A stretch of 64,000 nt of DNA from Ciona savignyi (lineage: Eukaryota > Chordata > Ascidiacea > Phlebobranchia > Cionidae). The notes below the pieces were generated by a model that did no database searches, had not been told where the DNA came from, and saw only the letters and a program-made list of their open reading frames with translations. The stretch lies in contig CH001980.1 in the NCBI GenBank assembly GCA_000149265.1, positions 8,942 to 72,941 of the forward strand, read 5' to 3'. Position 1 is the first letter of the stretch; each line of letters opens with the position of its first letter. The position numbers and the translations under genes were made by a program. Below, piece by piece: positions 10,073-22,600 of the stretch.

Positions 10073-11167
10073 TCACTGGTAATCTGTTATAAGATCCGGT
10101 GAAAATTTAAAGTTGACTATTTCGTCGTAAGCCAGTTGCTTCCACTCGTCTATAGATATCTCGGCGTCTTCGTACGTCTTGTCGTACAGAGGGGCTGTAG
10201 GTTCATCTTCTGGGTCGTGGAATTTCTCCAAATATGGATGTTGCAACGCCTCGCTTGCTGTTAACCGGCAGTCAGTGTCGAGCACGAGCATGCGCTCTAG
10301 TAAATCGACCGCTTTCGGGTTCGCGCCGACAAATACGTTGATGAATTCCTTCTTCGGAATAATGGGGAGGTTTTTAATGAAGTTCCGCGCTGACTGTGAG
10401 ATGATTTTCTCAAGCAAGTCGTCTCTCGGCGTTCCGCATAAGGTCATGATGGATTTTAACTGATCAATGTGGTCGGAGCCTGGGAAAAGAGTCTGTCCTG
10501 TTAGAAGTTCCGCCATGATACAACCCACAGACCAGATATCAACAGTCTGGTTATAATGCATCCAGTTTAGCATGATCTCCGGTGCTCTGTACCATCTGGT
10601 CGCCACGTAACCGGTCATTTGATCATCTGTTAAGCGCGCAAGGCCGAAATCGAGGATTTTTAACTCGCAATCTTCGTTGACAGCGATATTACTTGGCTTT
10701 AAATCTCTGTGAATAATGCCGGCAGAGTGAATGTACTTTAGGCCTCTTAGGATCTGGTAAATCAAAAACTGCACGTGGTCGTCAGTGAGTTTCTGCGATT
10801 TAATGATCTGGTTCAAATCCGCACCCATAAGATGAGTGACTAGGTACATGTCGGTAAAGTTTTCAATCGAGGAAGCAGGGGTGAAGACGTCGAGCAATCC
10901 AATCACGTTTTCATGGTGCATGTGCTTGAGCAATCTCAGTTCTCTGTACGTGCGCTTCGCATGGGTGACCGACTGGAACGGCCGTGCCAATTTCTTCACC
11001 GCCATTCGCATTTTTAGTTGGGAGTTAAGAGTCGAACACACCGAACCATAAGCCCCGCAACCGATGGGAACCAAATCTTCATATTTAGATGGCACCTCCC
11101 AATCAGTCTTGTTTAACTCGTAATGATTAAATTCCCTATCAGCCATGTTGTTTAAAGGGCCAGCCAT
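10073..11167 (-). CDS. p38 mitogen-activated protein kinase (MAPK11/14 type), intronless
   Basis: One uninterrupted frame encodes 364 residues and a complete p38-class kinase. Residues 36-43 are the glycine loop GCGAYGSV (normally GSGAYGSV), Lys58 lies in AVKKL, Thr111 in VTHLMGADL is the p38 gatekeeper, HRDLKPSN covers 153-160, and DFGLAR starts at 173. The activation loop has Thr185-Gly-Tyr187, the dual phosphorylation site that defines p38 among MAP kinases. The acidic docking groove is present as DPEDEP. The enzyme is activated by MKK3/6 and phosphorylates nuclear and cytoplasmic targets in stress and developmental signalling. Two in-frame ATGs occur (residues 1 and 8); the first follows a splice acceptor by 18 nt. 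Vertebrate p38 genes have many introns, so the single exon is unusual. No poly(A) tract or target duplication proves a retrogene. Confidence 0.97.
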   Translation of the reverse strand: MAGPLNNMADREFNHYELNKTDWEVPSKYEDLVPIGCGAYGSVCSTLNSQLKMRMAVKKLARPFQSVTHAKRTYRELRLLKHMHHENVIGLLDVFTPASSIENFTDMYLVTHLMGADLNQIIKSQKLTDDHVQFLIYQILRGLKYIHSAGIIHRDLKPSNIAVNEDCELKILDFGLARLTDDQMTGYVATRWYRAPEIMLNWMHYNQTVDIWSVGCIMAELLTGQTLFPGSDHIDQLKSIMTLCGTPRDDLLEKIISQSARNFIKNLPIIPKKEFINVFVGANPKAVDLLERMLVLDTDCRLTASEALQHPYLEKFHDPEDEPTAPLYDKTYEDAEISIDEWKQLAYDEIVNFKFSPDLITDYQ

Positions 11168-11185
11168 TTTATGCTTTGAAAATAG

Positions 11186-11187
11186 CT
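11186..11187 (-). promoter_or_regulatory. Splice acceptor 18 nt before the p38 ATG (candidate trans-splice site)
   Basis: On the minus strand TATATATTTCAG ends at 11186, with an 18-nt leader before the ATG at 11167. It is a strong acceptor without a visible donor in the upstream few hundred bases, as for other genes here. Confidence 0.45.
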
Positions 11188-11896
11188 GAAATATATAACT
11201 AAACCTTTAAAATAGAAACAAAAATATAAATTAAGTGAAATATGTTAAATTTTTTTCTACAAATGGAAAAATACAGCCGGGTGTTTCTGACTGGTATTAA
11301 AAGTACGGTACCTCTAAATACTACAGGACCGCTTGGAGCGCTTACTATACTTCGTAATTACAAAAGCCATGATATTAATGTTAGGGTTGGGGTTAAAGTT
11401 AGTTCTGGGGTTGAGAAGTGTTTGGGACAGGGTTAGAATCACTTTCAAGAGCAATCTAAGTGATCCAAGCGATCCTTAGAGGCACCCTTAAAATGATGGC
11501 AATGACACCACACACACCAGTATTATCCGGTGACACAATTAGGATTTTGGAAGCAAACAAAAAAGCAAATACTCTGTTTCTTTTGCAGCATAAAAAGTTG
11601 ATTAAAAGATTGTAGCTACTATTTTGTACTGTGCTTCGTCGATTTTTGTGGCTTGATGTTTCGATAAAATTACCAAACTTCTCATACTGGTCATATAATG
11701 TCATTAGTCAGATATTCCTACAATAAAAACATAAACCACTAGGCTTAAGAAACTCATCAATAAGTAATTTACAGCATAGAAGTGGAAATCGTTTTGCTGA
11801 AATAAACTAACTTGTTAAATGAAATGGGGAAAACTAAAAGGAGGGAAAGCAGGAAAGAGGTTAACTGCACACTAAAATGAAGATTAGGGCATTTAA
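11188..11896. other. p38 upstream region, no gene seen
   Basis: AT-rich intergenic sequence. Near 11380-11440, degenerate GGGTTAGGGTT-like repeats appear, and a second patch lies at 12990-13050 on the other side of the TTAA element. ORFs here show no recognisable family. Confidence 0.4.
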
Positions 11897-12977
11897 CTCT
11901 TTCACTCCCGGCCAAATGCATTAATTCAAACATGCTGTCCCGCAGTGTTTTTTACAATTTTTAGTCATTTTCAAATTAGCACAGTTTTTCTAAAGTTTAT
12001 GCTATGATTTAATATTTAGAATGGTTGGAAAGATAATTTATCCCTCTTTTAAACAAGCTGCACATCTAAAATCTACCTCTAATAAAGAATATATTATGTA
12101 AACTTTAGTGAACACCACTTTTTATGCAAAGAAAATTCTGCTCGACTTTGAAAAATTTGAGGTGCACTGACAAACGAAATACTCACTTATTATTGGAATG
12201 CCCAAATGAGATGAAAATTGGAATGTAGATTGTCTAATAGTTTTTGTACTTAGGAAAATTCGAACTGTATTTCTATCTTCAGTAGTTTTTTTACTATTTG
12301 TAATTGAAATTTCCCTTTTTTCTGACTATATTATGAAAACTTGAACCAAAACGCATTGAAGTTTTTAGTTTTGTAGAACTAAAATAGTAAAAAGTATAAA
12401 AAAGAACAGTGAAGGAAGTGTAAAAAGGGCATACAAAACCAAACAAACGCAAATACTATATCCAATATTCTTCAAAGCAGGGCACACCGAACTAGCTAGT
12501 CTCGCCGCCTTTTTCTTTATCGTGCGCTCAGCAGGCCCAGCTGGATTCATGCTTTGGTGAACACGAAGCATAACCGCCTGCTGCGAAAACGTCACCAACG
12601 CTCTCCTTTTTATCTCAACGGCACGAAATTCACAGAGAATGTAAAGAAAGACTTGCTTGACAAAAAGAGCTTCTCTGCAAGTTAACACGAGTCCTATTGG
12701 CTGAGTTAGTCACGTGTAAATTCGTGTAAAATCGATAGAAATAAGAGGCGAAGCCTTGAAAAAGAAAGGCTATCACTCCTCGCATTTTTAATATTTCTCC
12801 ACGATAATCACAGAGAATAAAATATAGGGTTTCCTTGATCGAATGAGCCATAGCTGAGGTCTCTACCATTACGCATTGCGGAGAAATCGTTTTTTAGATT
12901 TGTATCCATTTATGGACAGTTGGGATACCATGTTTTCCCACCAACTCGCCATATATGGCGAGTTGGGAGGGAAAGAG
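11897..12977 (+). mobile_element. Non-autonomous TTAA-target element (piggyBac-like), copy 1
   Basis: The element is flanked by TTAA on both sides (11893-11896 and 12978-12981). Its ends are inverted: CTCTTTCACTCCC on the left, and GGGAGGGAAAGAG on the right, which is CTCTTTCCCTCCC inward. Close to the right end lies a perfect 26-base palindrome with arm CCAACTCGCCATA. The total is 1081 bp. The inside holds no transposase; the best ORF (12365-12688, minus) has no known domain but recurs in copy 2 because the DNA recurs. TTAA duplication plus a CYCTTT terminus suggests piggyBac; this is inferred from the ends only. Confidence 0.75.
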
Positions 12978-12981
12978 TTAA

Positions 12982-13921
12982 GTTAGTTTTAAAATTGGGG
13001 TTAGGGTTAGTCTGAGTTTGAGATTAGTGTTTAGGGCAGGGTTAGAATTAGTTTTCGTAATTTTAGAAAGCAATTTCAATTTACCTTAAAATCAATAATT
13101 AAACTGATATATAATTAAAATAATAAAATGCTCAATCTTCTAAAAAACAAACTGTTATTTTCTTTGTTATAACAAAAATACAACCGTAGGATTATTACCT
13201 ACGAATCTACGAATTCTAATTGGGTACATATCTTTAAAACATCTTAAAAAAACTTTTTTATAAATCCGTACAGACATTAATTACACCAATACCACTAGAA
13301 ATGGAACTAACTAGCCTAGTTTCCGCCATAGCCAAACCAAACTATTGATTATAATTGAAATTTCAACTAATAATGAGTTACTAATTGCGTTATTTTAAGA
13401 ATTATCGCTAAATGACTGTAATAACCAAATCTGACGATTCGTTCGCTGTAGATGGACGACCTACTTTGCGCTGAAATAGCGCCATCGCATAACGAAATGT
13501 ATTATTTGTTCTCATTTTATTTGGGGGAGTTAAGGAAATAATTTGCAAAAAATGGTTACCGACCGAAGGTTTACATAAAAAATATAGTCACCAGCTAAAA
13601 ATAAATCGAGTAATTGATACGATGGGTATGTCCTTGTGTAAAAACTGGAAAATGTAATGCTGTTCAAGTTTAAGGGACCGATTCGGATTTTAGTCGAGAA
13701 AGGTTTTTCTTATTTATCGCCACCTTCTAACGAAACCGATACATGTTAGCGAAACCGATACATATACCTACTCATATATATAAAAACGGCACAAGTGACG
13801 TACCCATCTTGGATTCGAGACTTGGCTCGGTGAAATATGGTACGGTCGTGTGGCCGAATGGTCAACGTGACCGATACAATGGTCAACGTGACCGATACCA
13901 AATCACTAAAAAAATTAAATG
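12982..13921. other. Gene-free spacer before the satellite district
   Basis: AT-rich sequence without a supported gene. A degenerate GGGTTAG patch lies at about 12990-13050, and two adjacent ~22-bp repeats containing ATGGTCAACGTGACCGATAC lie at about 13858-13898. Confidence 0.4.
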
Positions 13922-14276
13922 AATGTATGATTTATACACAACACACTGAAATAGCTCCGGTAATCCGACGGTGGGCGCGAGGTTATCTGCCGATTTTCCG
14001 TGTGATAACCTCATAGGTTTTCCCATTCACGGAGATAACCCTATCCTTTATAAAGCGTTTAACTAATTATTCTCCCGATTTCTCCAATGCAATTTGGCCT
14101 CACAAAAACAGATACGACTCAAAATCCTGACATAGGAACTCTTAGATTATTTTAAAATTTAAAATTAGGATAGGATATTCATGTTTATCCCCGTGAATGG
14201 GAAAACCAAGGGGGTTAACACACGGGCAATCGTCAGATGACCTCTGCGCCCACCGTCGGGAACGGTAGCGCCTATC
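13922..14276. repeat. Two SINE fragments in inverted orientation
   Basis: A plus-strand SINE 3' part (about 13922-14047) and a minus-strand 3' part (about 14167-14276, starting AGGATAGGATATTCATG) face each other tail to tail across about 120 bp. Both lack the tRNA-like head. Direct transcripts could fold on themselves. Confidence 0.75.
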
Positions 14277-16941
14277 CTTTTGCATGCATTTACAAATTTT
14301 CGTTTCTAATTTCGTTTCTAAAATACGATTTTCGTTTCTAATTTGCGATTTTTGTTTCTGGAAACAAAAATATTTTTTAGAAACATAAATTTTGTTTCTT
14401 TATTTTCGTTTCTACCACTAGATAATGACGGTGCGCAAAAAATAGAATACTTCGGAAAATTTGTTTCTGAAAACAAAATAATCGTTTCTAAAAATACTTT
14501 TTGGTTAAACTAAATATCCCGGACTATCAAAAGACATTAAGTACAGCTTAAGCACATGCCCAATACTGTAATTGTTATTCATTTAAATAAATAAAAAATG
14601 TATTAAACTACAATAATGAAAAAAACACTCTGGTTAGTACTTTTCACGGGAGGTAATAAAAGCAGGTGGGATTAAAGAGTGATTTAAATGTGTGAAATTA
14701 ATAAATATGGAAACAACTCGCCAAAAATAATGATTTTAATTTAGATTAACATTGGAGACTAGTGTCAGGTATATATTAATAAAAAATGCCGTAAAACTAA
14801 CCTAAAAACGAAACTTTTCGCTATCGCTTCTAGAATCAAAATTTTCGTTTTCGGAAACAAATTTTTGTTTCTCGGCTAAAATTTTCGTTTCTAGAAACAA
14901 AAATTTTGCTTCTTAAATGAATTTAGGGTTATTATTTTCCCAAGTTCTATGATTATATAATTAGTTAAGCTGACGCAATACCACAACGAATTCATGTGAA
15001 TGAGATTGCGTGTGCAGTTAATAATGTAGTTGGACCATTTAAATTAAGCTAATGTTTTTATTATGTCATGTTAATAAAAAATAAAAGTATAAACCCACAA
15101 CATTGAAAATAACACACTGGTTAGTACTTTTCACGGACTGCATAAAAACAAACGGGATTAAAGAATGATTTAAATATGTGCAACCGATCAATATGAAAAC
15201 TGGTCGCAATAAATAATGAATATAGTTTAGATTAACATTGGAGACAAGTGTCAGGTAAATAATAATAAACAAACTGTCGTAAAATTAACATAAAATCGAA
15301 ACTTTTCGCTATCGCGTCAAGAATCACACTTTTCGTTTCTGGAAACAAAATTTTCGTTTCTCGGCTAAAATTTTCTTTTCCAGAAACAAAAAATTTGCTT
15401 CTTTAATGCATTAAGGGTTATTATTTTCCCAAGTTCTATGATTATATGATTTGTTAAGCTGACGCAATACCATAACAATTTCGAGTAACAAAGATTGTGT
15501 GTGCAGTTAATAAATGTTTGGACCTTTTAAACTAAAATATTTTTTTTTACATCCATAAAAAATAAAGGTATAAACCCACAACATTGAAAATAACACACTA
15601 GTACTTTTCACCCACAACATTGAAAATAACACACTAGTACTTTTAACGGACAGCAATACAAACAAACGGGATTAAACATTGATTTAAATATGTGCAACGG
15701 ATAAATATTAAAACAACTAGACATAAAAACGAAACTTTTCGCTATCGCTTCAAGAATCACAATTTTCGTTTCTGGAAACAAAATGTTTGTTTCTCGGCTA
15801 AAATTTTCGTTTCTAGAAACAAAAAATTTGTTTCTTTAATAAATTTAAGGTTATCATTTTCCCAAGTTCTATGATTATATGATTTGTTAAGCTGACGCAA
15901 TACCATAACAACCTCGAGTGAAAGGGATTGCGTGTGCAGTTAATAAATGTAGACCTTTTATATTAAGATAATGTATTGGTTCTATTCATTTAAATAAAAA
16001 AAAATGAAAAATCCCACAACAATGAAAAAACCTCTGGTTAGTACCTTTTACGGACGACAATACAAACAAACGGGATTAAAGATTGATTTAAATGTGTGCA
16101 ACCGATAAACATTAAAACAACTAGCTATAAATATTGATTTGAGTTTAGATTAACATTAGAGAGAAGTGTCAGGTATATATTAATAAACAAAATTCCGCAA
16201 AACTAACATAAAACGAAACTTTTCGCTATCGCTTCAAGAATCAAAATTTTCAATTCTGGAAACAAAATTTTCGTTTCTGGAAACAAAATTTTCGTTTCTG
16301 GAAACAAAAATTTTGCTTTTTTAATGAATTTCGGGTTATCATTTTTCCAAGTTCTATGATAATATAATTAGTTAAGATGACGCAATACCACAACAATTTC
16401 GAGTTGAAGGGATTGCGTGTGCAGTTAAGAAATCTAGTTGGACCTTTTAAACTAAGACAGTGTATTTATTTTGTTATATCAATAAAAAAGGTATAAACCC
16501 ACGACATTAATAATAACACACTAGTTAGTACTTTTCACGGACAGCAATACAAACAAACGGGATTAAAGATTGATTTAAATGTATGCAACCGATAAACATT
16601 AAAACATCTAGCCATAAATATTGATTTTAATTTAGATTAACATCAGAAAGAAGTGCCAGATATATATATTAATAAACAAAATGCCGTAAAACTAACATAA
16701 AAAACGAAACTTTTCGCTATCGCGTCAAGAATCAAAATTTTCGTTTCTGGAAACGAAATTTTCGTTTCTCGGCTATAATTTTCGTTTCCAGAAACAAAAA
16801 TTTTGCTTCTTTAATGAATTTAAGGTTATCATTTTCCCAAGTTCTCTGATTATATGATTTGTTAAGCTGACGCAATACCACAACAATTTCGAGTAACAGA
16901 GATTGTGTGTGCACTTAATAAATGTTATTGGACCCTTTAAA

Positions 16942-19627
16942 CTAAGAGAGTGTCAACCACGTGTTTAACCACCACTATTTGTAAAACACATGTTGTATGC
17001 CATATATTCATGCTACTGCTACAGGGTCCCTAACCACATTTTGTATCTTATACACTGAGTATGTAGTTTTTGTTTCTGCAAGCATAAACGCATGGGTCCC
17101 AAAGTTATCAAACCAAACTTCTTCTCCAGGTGTAGGTAAAAAAAAGAACAATCGTGTTAGATTTACGAACATTTCACCACAAATATTTTAAATTAAAGCT
17201 TCTTTTCAAGCGCTGTAGTGAAATGAAGCTAAATTCCTAAAACAGCCCGATTTAGTTTTTGATGGCTTCGGGGAATTTCCCATGGGCTTAGTACATAAGT
17301 TTCTGTTTTTACATATGTGGGTCATGTTATCTAACAATTCTTAAAGTTTTAATTCAATTTGACGAATCCTTGTTGAAGATGTCAGTGCAATGTTGCATGC
17401 TTGTCACAATCATGAGTCAGGAACATATCTTTGTTTTTAAGGGAGTTACCATAGGTAAATGTTTTCTTTCTTTTAATTGACATAGGGTGGCTAACGATCC
17501 AGCATTCCACTAAATCTGATCAAAATTAGAGCAGCCGTTCAAACGCTATGGCCCGAAAAGCTAATTTTTTAGAAAAATAACCGTTTTGGATTTTAACGTC
17601 TCAGGGGAATTCCCCTAGATTTATCACCCACAATTTTTTTACTGCGTATTTAGACCATGTTGTCTAACAAATGACCAAGTTTTGTTACTATTCTATTATT
17701 CCTTTGGTAGATGTCAGGGCGTTATGCCATGCCTGTCACAATCATAATTTGAGAACAAAATGTTTTTTTAGGGTATTTTCCTAGATAATTTTTTTTATTT
17801 TTTCTAATTGTTAAATTAGTAAGTAATGCACTTACATTCCACGAAATCTGAATCAGATTGAAGCAGCCGTTCAAGCGCCATGCCCAAAAAAGCTACTTTT
17901 TTTAGAAAAAATACCGTTTTGGTGTTTAACGCCCCCGGGGAATTCCCCTGGATTTATCCCCCAAACTTTTGGTTTCTGTTCATCTAGACCATGTTGTGTA
18001 ACAAATACCAAAGTTTAACTCTTTCACTCCCGGCCAAATGCATTAATTTAAACATGCTGTCCCGCAGTGTTTTTTACAATTTTTGGTCATTTTCAAATTA
18101 GCACAGTTTTTTTCAAATTTATGCTATGATTTAATATTTAGTATGGTTGGAAAGATAATTTATCCCTCTTTTAAACAAACCGCACACCTAGAATCTACCT
18201 CCAATAAAGAATATATTATGTAAACTTTAGTGAACACCACTTTTTATGTAAAGAAAATTCTGCTCGACTTTGAAAATTTTGAGGTGCACTGACAAACGAA
18301 ATACTCACTAATTATTGGTATGCCCAAATGATATGAAAATTGGAATGTAGATTGTCTAATAGTTTTTGTACTCAGGAAAATTCGAACTGTATTTCTATCT
18401 TCAGTAGTTTTTTTACTATTTGTAATTGAAATTTCCCTTTTTTCTGACTATATTATGAAAACTTGAACCAAAACGCATTGAAGTTTTTAGTTTTGTAGAA
18501 CTAAAATAGTAAAAAGTATAAAAAAGAACAGTGAAGGAAGTGTAAAAAGGGCATACAAAACCAAACAAACGCAAATACTATATCCAATATTCTTCAAAGC
18601 AGGGCACACCGAACTAGCTAGTCTCGCCGCCTTTTTCTTTATCGTGCGCTCAGCAGGCCCAGCTGGATTCATGCTTTGGTGAACACGAAGCATAACCGCC
18701 TGCTGCGAAAACGTCACCAACGCTCTCCTTTTTATCTCAACGGCACGAAATTCACAGAGAATGTAAAGAAAGACTTGCTTGACAAAAAGAGCAAGTTAAC
18801 ATGCTTGACAAAAAGAGCAAGTTTTTCTCTGCAAGTTAACACGACTCCTATTGGCTGAGTTAGTCACGTGTAAATTCGTGTAAAATCGATAGAAATAGCG
18901 AAGCCTTGAAAAAGAAAGGCTATCACTCCTCGCATTTTTAATATTTCTCCACGATAATCACAGAGAATAAAATATAGGGTTTCCTTGATCGAATGAGCCA
19001 TAGCTGAGGTCTCTACCATTACGCATTGCGGAGAAATCGTTTTTTAGATTTGCACCCATTTATGTACAGTCGGGATGCCATGTTTTACCACCAACTCGCG
19101 ATATATGGCGAGTTGGGAGGGAAAGAGTTAATTGCGATTTCATTTTTCCTTCCGGTAGATGTCGGGGCGACATGGCGTGCTTGTCACAATCATGATTTGA
19201 AAACAAAATTTTATTTTTTAGGGTATTTCCCTAGGTAATTTTTTTATTTCTTTCAAGTGTAAAATCAGTTACTAATGCACTTACATTTTACCAAATCTGA
19301 TTCAAATTGGAGCTGCCGTTCAAGCGCTATGCCCCAAAAAGCTAGTTTTTTAGAAAAAAATACCGTTTTGGTTTTTAACGTTCCAGGGGAATTCCCCTGC
19401 TTTTATCTCCCAAAATTTTAGTTTCTGTTCATCTAGACCATGTTGTCTAACAAATGGCATACTCTCATTGCGATTCCATTTTTCCTTCTGGTAGATGTCG
19501 GGGCGACATGCCATGCCTGTCAAGCGTTTGACGAAAAAAAAGAAAAAAAAAATAATAAAAAAAAAAAAAGAAAAAAAAAAACGGACAAAAACAATATGTG
19601 TCCCAATTTTTCAAATGGGACCCATAA
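16942..19627 (-). mobile_element. Helitron-like element 1 (non-autonomous, with internal tandem units)
   Basis: Read on the minus strand the element starts TTATGGGTCCCA, has a hairpin (GTCCCA...TGGGAC) and a long pyrimidine tract, and then several copies of a ~336-bp unit. It ends with a stem (CATGTGTTT with AAACACGTG) about 11 nt before the terminus ACTCTCTTAG. The satellite on both sides joins with no target duplication. It is interrupted by the TTAA element at 18019-19127. No Rep/helicase coding sequence is present, so it would need a partner. It is nearly identical to the left part of the neighbouring copy at 19695. Confidence 0.6.
18019..19127 (+). mobile_element. TTAA-target element (piggyBac-like), copy 2, inside Helitron-like element 1
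   Basis: Same family as 11897-12977: flanking TTAA at 18015-18018 and 19128-19131, terminal CTCTTTCACTCCC and GGGAGGGAAAGAG. It is 1109 bp, with a local duplication of an AAAAAGAGCAAGTT-type stretch near 18783-18825. The subterminal palindrome has one mismatch (CCAACTCGCGATA). The host sequence on either side (ACCAAAGTTTAA / TTGCGATTTC) is a tandem unit of the Helitron-like element. Confidence 0.8.
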
Positions 19628-19694
19628 CTAAGATAATGTAAATATTGTTTTCACATCTATAAAAAATAAAGGTATAAACCCACAACATTAAAAA

Positions 19695-22600
19695 CTAGAG
19701 AGTGTCAACCACGTGTTTAACCACCACTATTTGTAAAACACATGTTGTATGCCATATATTCATGCTACTGCTACAGGGTCCCTAACCACATTTTGTATCT
19801 TATACACTGAGTATGTAGTTTTTGTTTCTGCAAGCATAAACTCATGGGTCCCAAAGTTATCAAACCAAACTTCTTCTCCAGGTGTAGGTAAAAAAAGAAC
19901 AATCGTGTTAGATTTACGAACATTTCACCACAAATATTTTAAATTAAAGCTTCTTTTCAAGCGCTGTAGTGAAATGAAGCTAAATTCCTAAAACAGCCCG
20001 ATTTAGTTTTTGATGGCTTCGGGGAATTTCCCATGGGCTTAGTACATAAGTTTCTGTTTTTACATATGTGGGTCATGTTATCTAACAATTCTTAAAGTTT
20101 TAATTCAATTTGACGAATCCTTGTGGAATATGTCAGTGCAATGTTGCATGCTTGTCACAATCATGAGTCAGGAACATATCTTCGTTTTTAAGGGAGTTAC
20201 CATAGGTAAATGTTTTCTTTCTTTTAAATGACATAGGGTGGCTAACGATCCAGCATTCCACTAAATCTGATCAAAATTAGAGCAGCCGTTCAAACGCTAT
20301 GGCCCGAAAAGCTAATTTTTTAGAAAAATAACCGATTTTGATTTTAACGTCTCAGGGGAATTCCCCTAGATTTATCACCCACAATTTTTTTACTGCGTAT
20401 TTAGACCATGTTGTCTAACAAATGACCAAGTTTTGTTACTATTCTATTATTCCTTTGGTAGATGTCAGGGCGTTATGCCATGCCTGTCACAATCATAATT
20501 TGAGAACAAAATGTTTTTTTAGGGTATTTTCCTAGATAATTTTTTTAATTTTTTTTAATTGTTAAATTAGTAGGTAATGCACTTACATTCCACGAAATCT
20601 GAATCAGATTGAAGCAGCCGTTCAAGCGCCATGCCCAAAAAAGCTACTTTTTTTAGAAAAAATACCGTTTTGGTGTTTAACGCCCCCGGGGAATTCCCCT
20701 GGATTTATCCCCCAAACTTTTGGTTTCTGTTCATCTAGACCATGTTCTGTAACAAATACCAAAGTTTAATTATGGGTCCCATTTGGAAAAATGGGACACA
20801 TATTGTTTTTGTCCGGTTTTTTTTTTCATAAATTTTTCTTTTTTTTTTTCGTCAAACGCTTGACAGGCATGGCATGGCGCCCCGACATCTACCAGAAGGA
20901 AAAATGGGATTGCAATGAAACTTTGTCATTTGTTAGACAACATGGTCTTGATATGCAGAAACCAAAATTTTGGGTGATAAATTAAGGGGAATTGCCCCTG
21001 GGAGGGTTAAAAACCAAAACCCAGTATTTTTTATGAAAAATTGCGCTTTTTGTGGCATAGCGCTTGAACGGCTGCTCCACATTTAAATCAAATTTGGTGG
21101 AATGTTAGTGCACTAGTCACTGATTTAACACTTAAAAGAAATAAAAAATTTACCTAGGGAAATACCCTAAAAATTAAACTTTTGCTGTTAAATGATAATT
21201 GTGACAGGCATGCTATGGCGCCCCGACATCTCCCAGAAGGAATAATGGAATCGCAATGAAACTTGGTGATTTTTTAGACAGCATGGCCTAGATATGCAGA
21301 AACCAAAATTTTGGGTAGTAAATTTAGGGAAATTCTCCTTGGACGTTAACAACCAAAACGGTCATTTTTTTCTAAAAAATTAGCTTTTTAGGCCATAGCG
21401 CTTGAACGGCTGCTCCAATTTAAATCAAATTTGGTGGAATGTTAGTGCTCTAGTCACTGATTTAACACTTAAAAGAAATAAAAAAATTACCTAGGGAAAT
21501 ACCCTAAAAATTAAACTTTTGCTGTTAAATGATAATTGTGACAGGCATGCTATGTCGCCCCGACATCTACCAGAAGAGTTAATGGAATCGCAATGAAACT
21601 CGGTGATTTGTTGGACAACATGGGTCTAGATATGCAGAAATTAAAATTTTGGGAGATAAATCTAGGGGAATTCCCCTGGGACGTTAAAACCAAAACGGTA
21701 TTTTTTTTCTAAAAATATTGCCTTTTTTGGGCATAGCGCTTGAACGACCGATACAATTTGCATCAGATTTGGTGGAATGTAAGTGCATTAGTCACAGATT
21801 TAACACTTAAAAAAATAAAAAAATTACCAAGGGAAATACCCTAAAAATCGGATTTTGTTCTCTAATTATGATTGTGACAAGCATGCCATGTTGCCCCGAA
21901 ATCTAGCAAAAGGAGTAATGAAATCGCAATAAAAATTTGACATTTGTAACAGAACATGGTCTAGATAAGCAGAAACCAAAATTTTGGGTAATGAATCTAG
22001 AGAAATTCCCCTGAGACCTTAAAAAAGCAAAACATTTTTTTCTAAAAATTTAGATTTTTTTAGCATAGCGCTTGAACGGCTGCTCTAATTTTGATCAGAT
22101 TAGGTTAAATGTTAGACCATTAGACACTTTAGGCCAATTAAAAGAAAGAAAACATTTGCTTAGAGTAATTTTCCTAAAAACGAAGATATGTTCCTGAATA
22201 ATTATCATTGTAACAGGCATGCCATATCGTACTGACATCTCCAACAAGGAGTCGACAAATCACATTAAAACTTTAAGAATTGTTACATAACATGGCCAAC
22301 ATATGTAAAAACAGAAACTCATCTACTTAACCTAGGGGAATTTCCATTATTTTATTACAGCGCTTAAAAAGGTTTAATTTAAAAGAAGTTTGGTTTGATA
22401 ACTCTGGGACCCATGCGTTTATGCTTGCAGAAACAAACTACATACTCAGTGTATAAAATACAAATTGTGGTTAGGGACCCTGTAGCATGAATATATGGCA
22501 TACAAAATGTGTTTTACAATGGTGGTGGTTAAACACGTGGTTGACACTCTCTAGTTGCGATTTTATTTTTCCTTCCGGTAGATGTCGGGGCGACATGGCG

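Noticed and set aside
12365-12688. ORF repeated in two TTAA elements, as a possible transposase
   Set aside because: It is only about 100 codons, lacks acidic catalytic motifs, and recurs only because the DNA recurs. In copy 3 it is disrupted.
11380-13050. TTAGGG-like patches on both sides of TTAA element copy 1, suggesting an interstitial telomere
   Set aside because: Only a few degenerate GGGTTAG and GGTTAGAAT words, no regular hexamer array; ordinary GT-rich simple sequence explains it.
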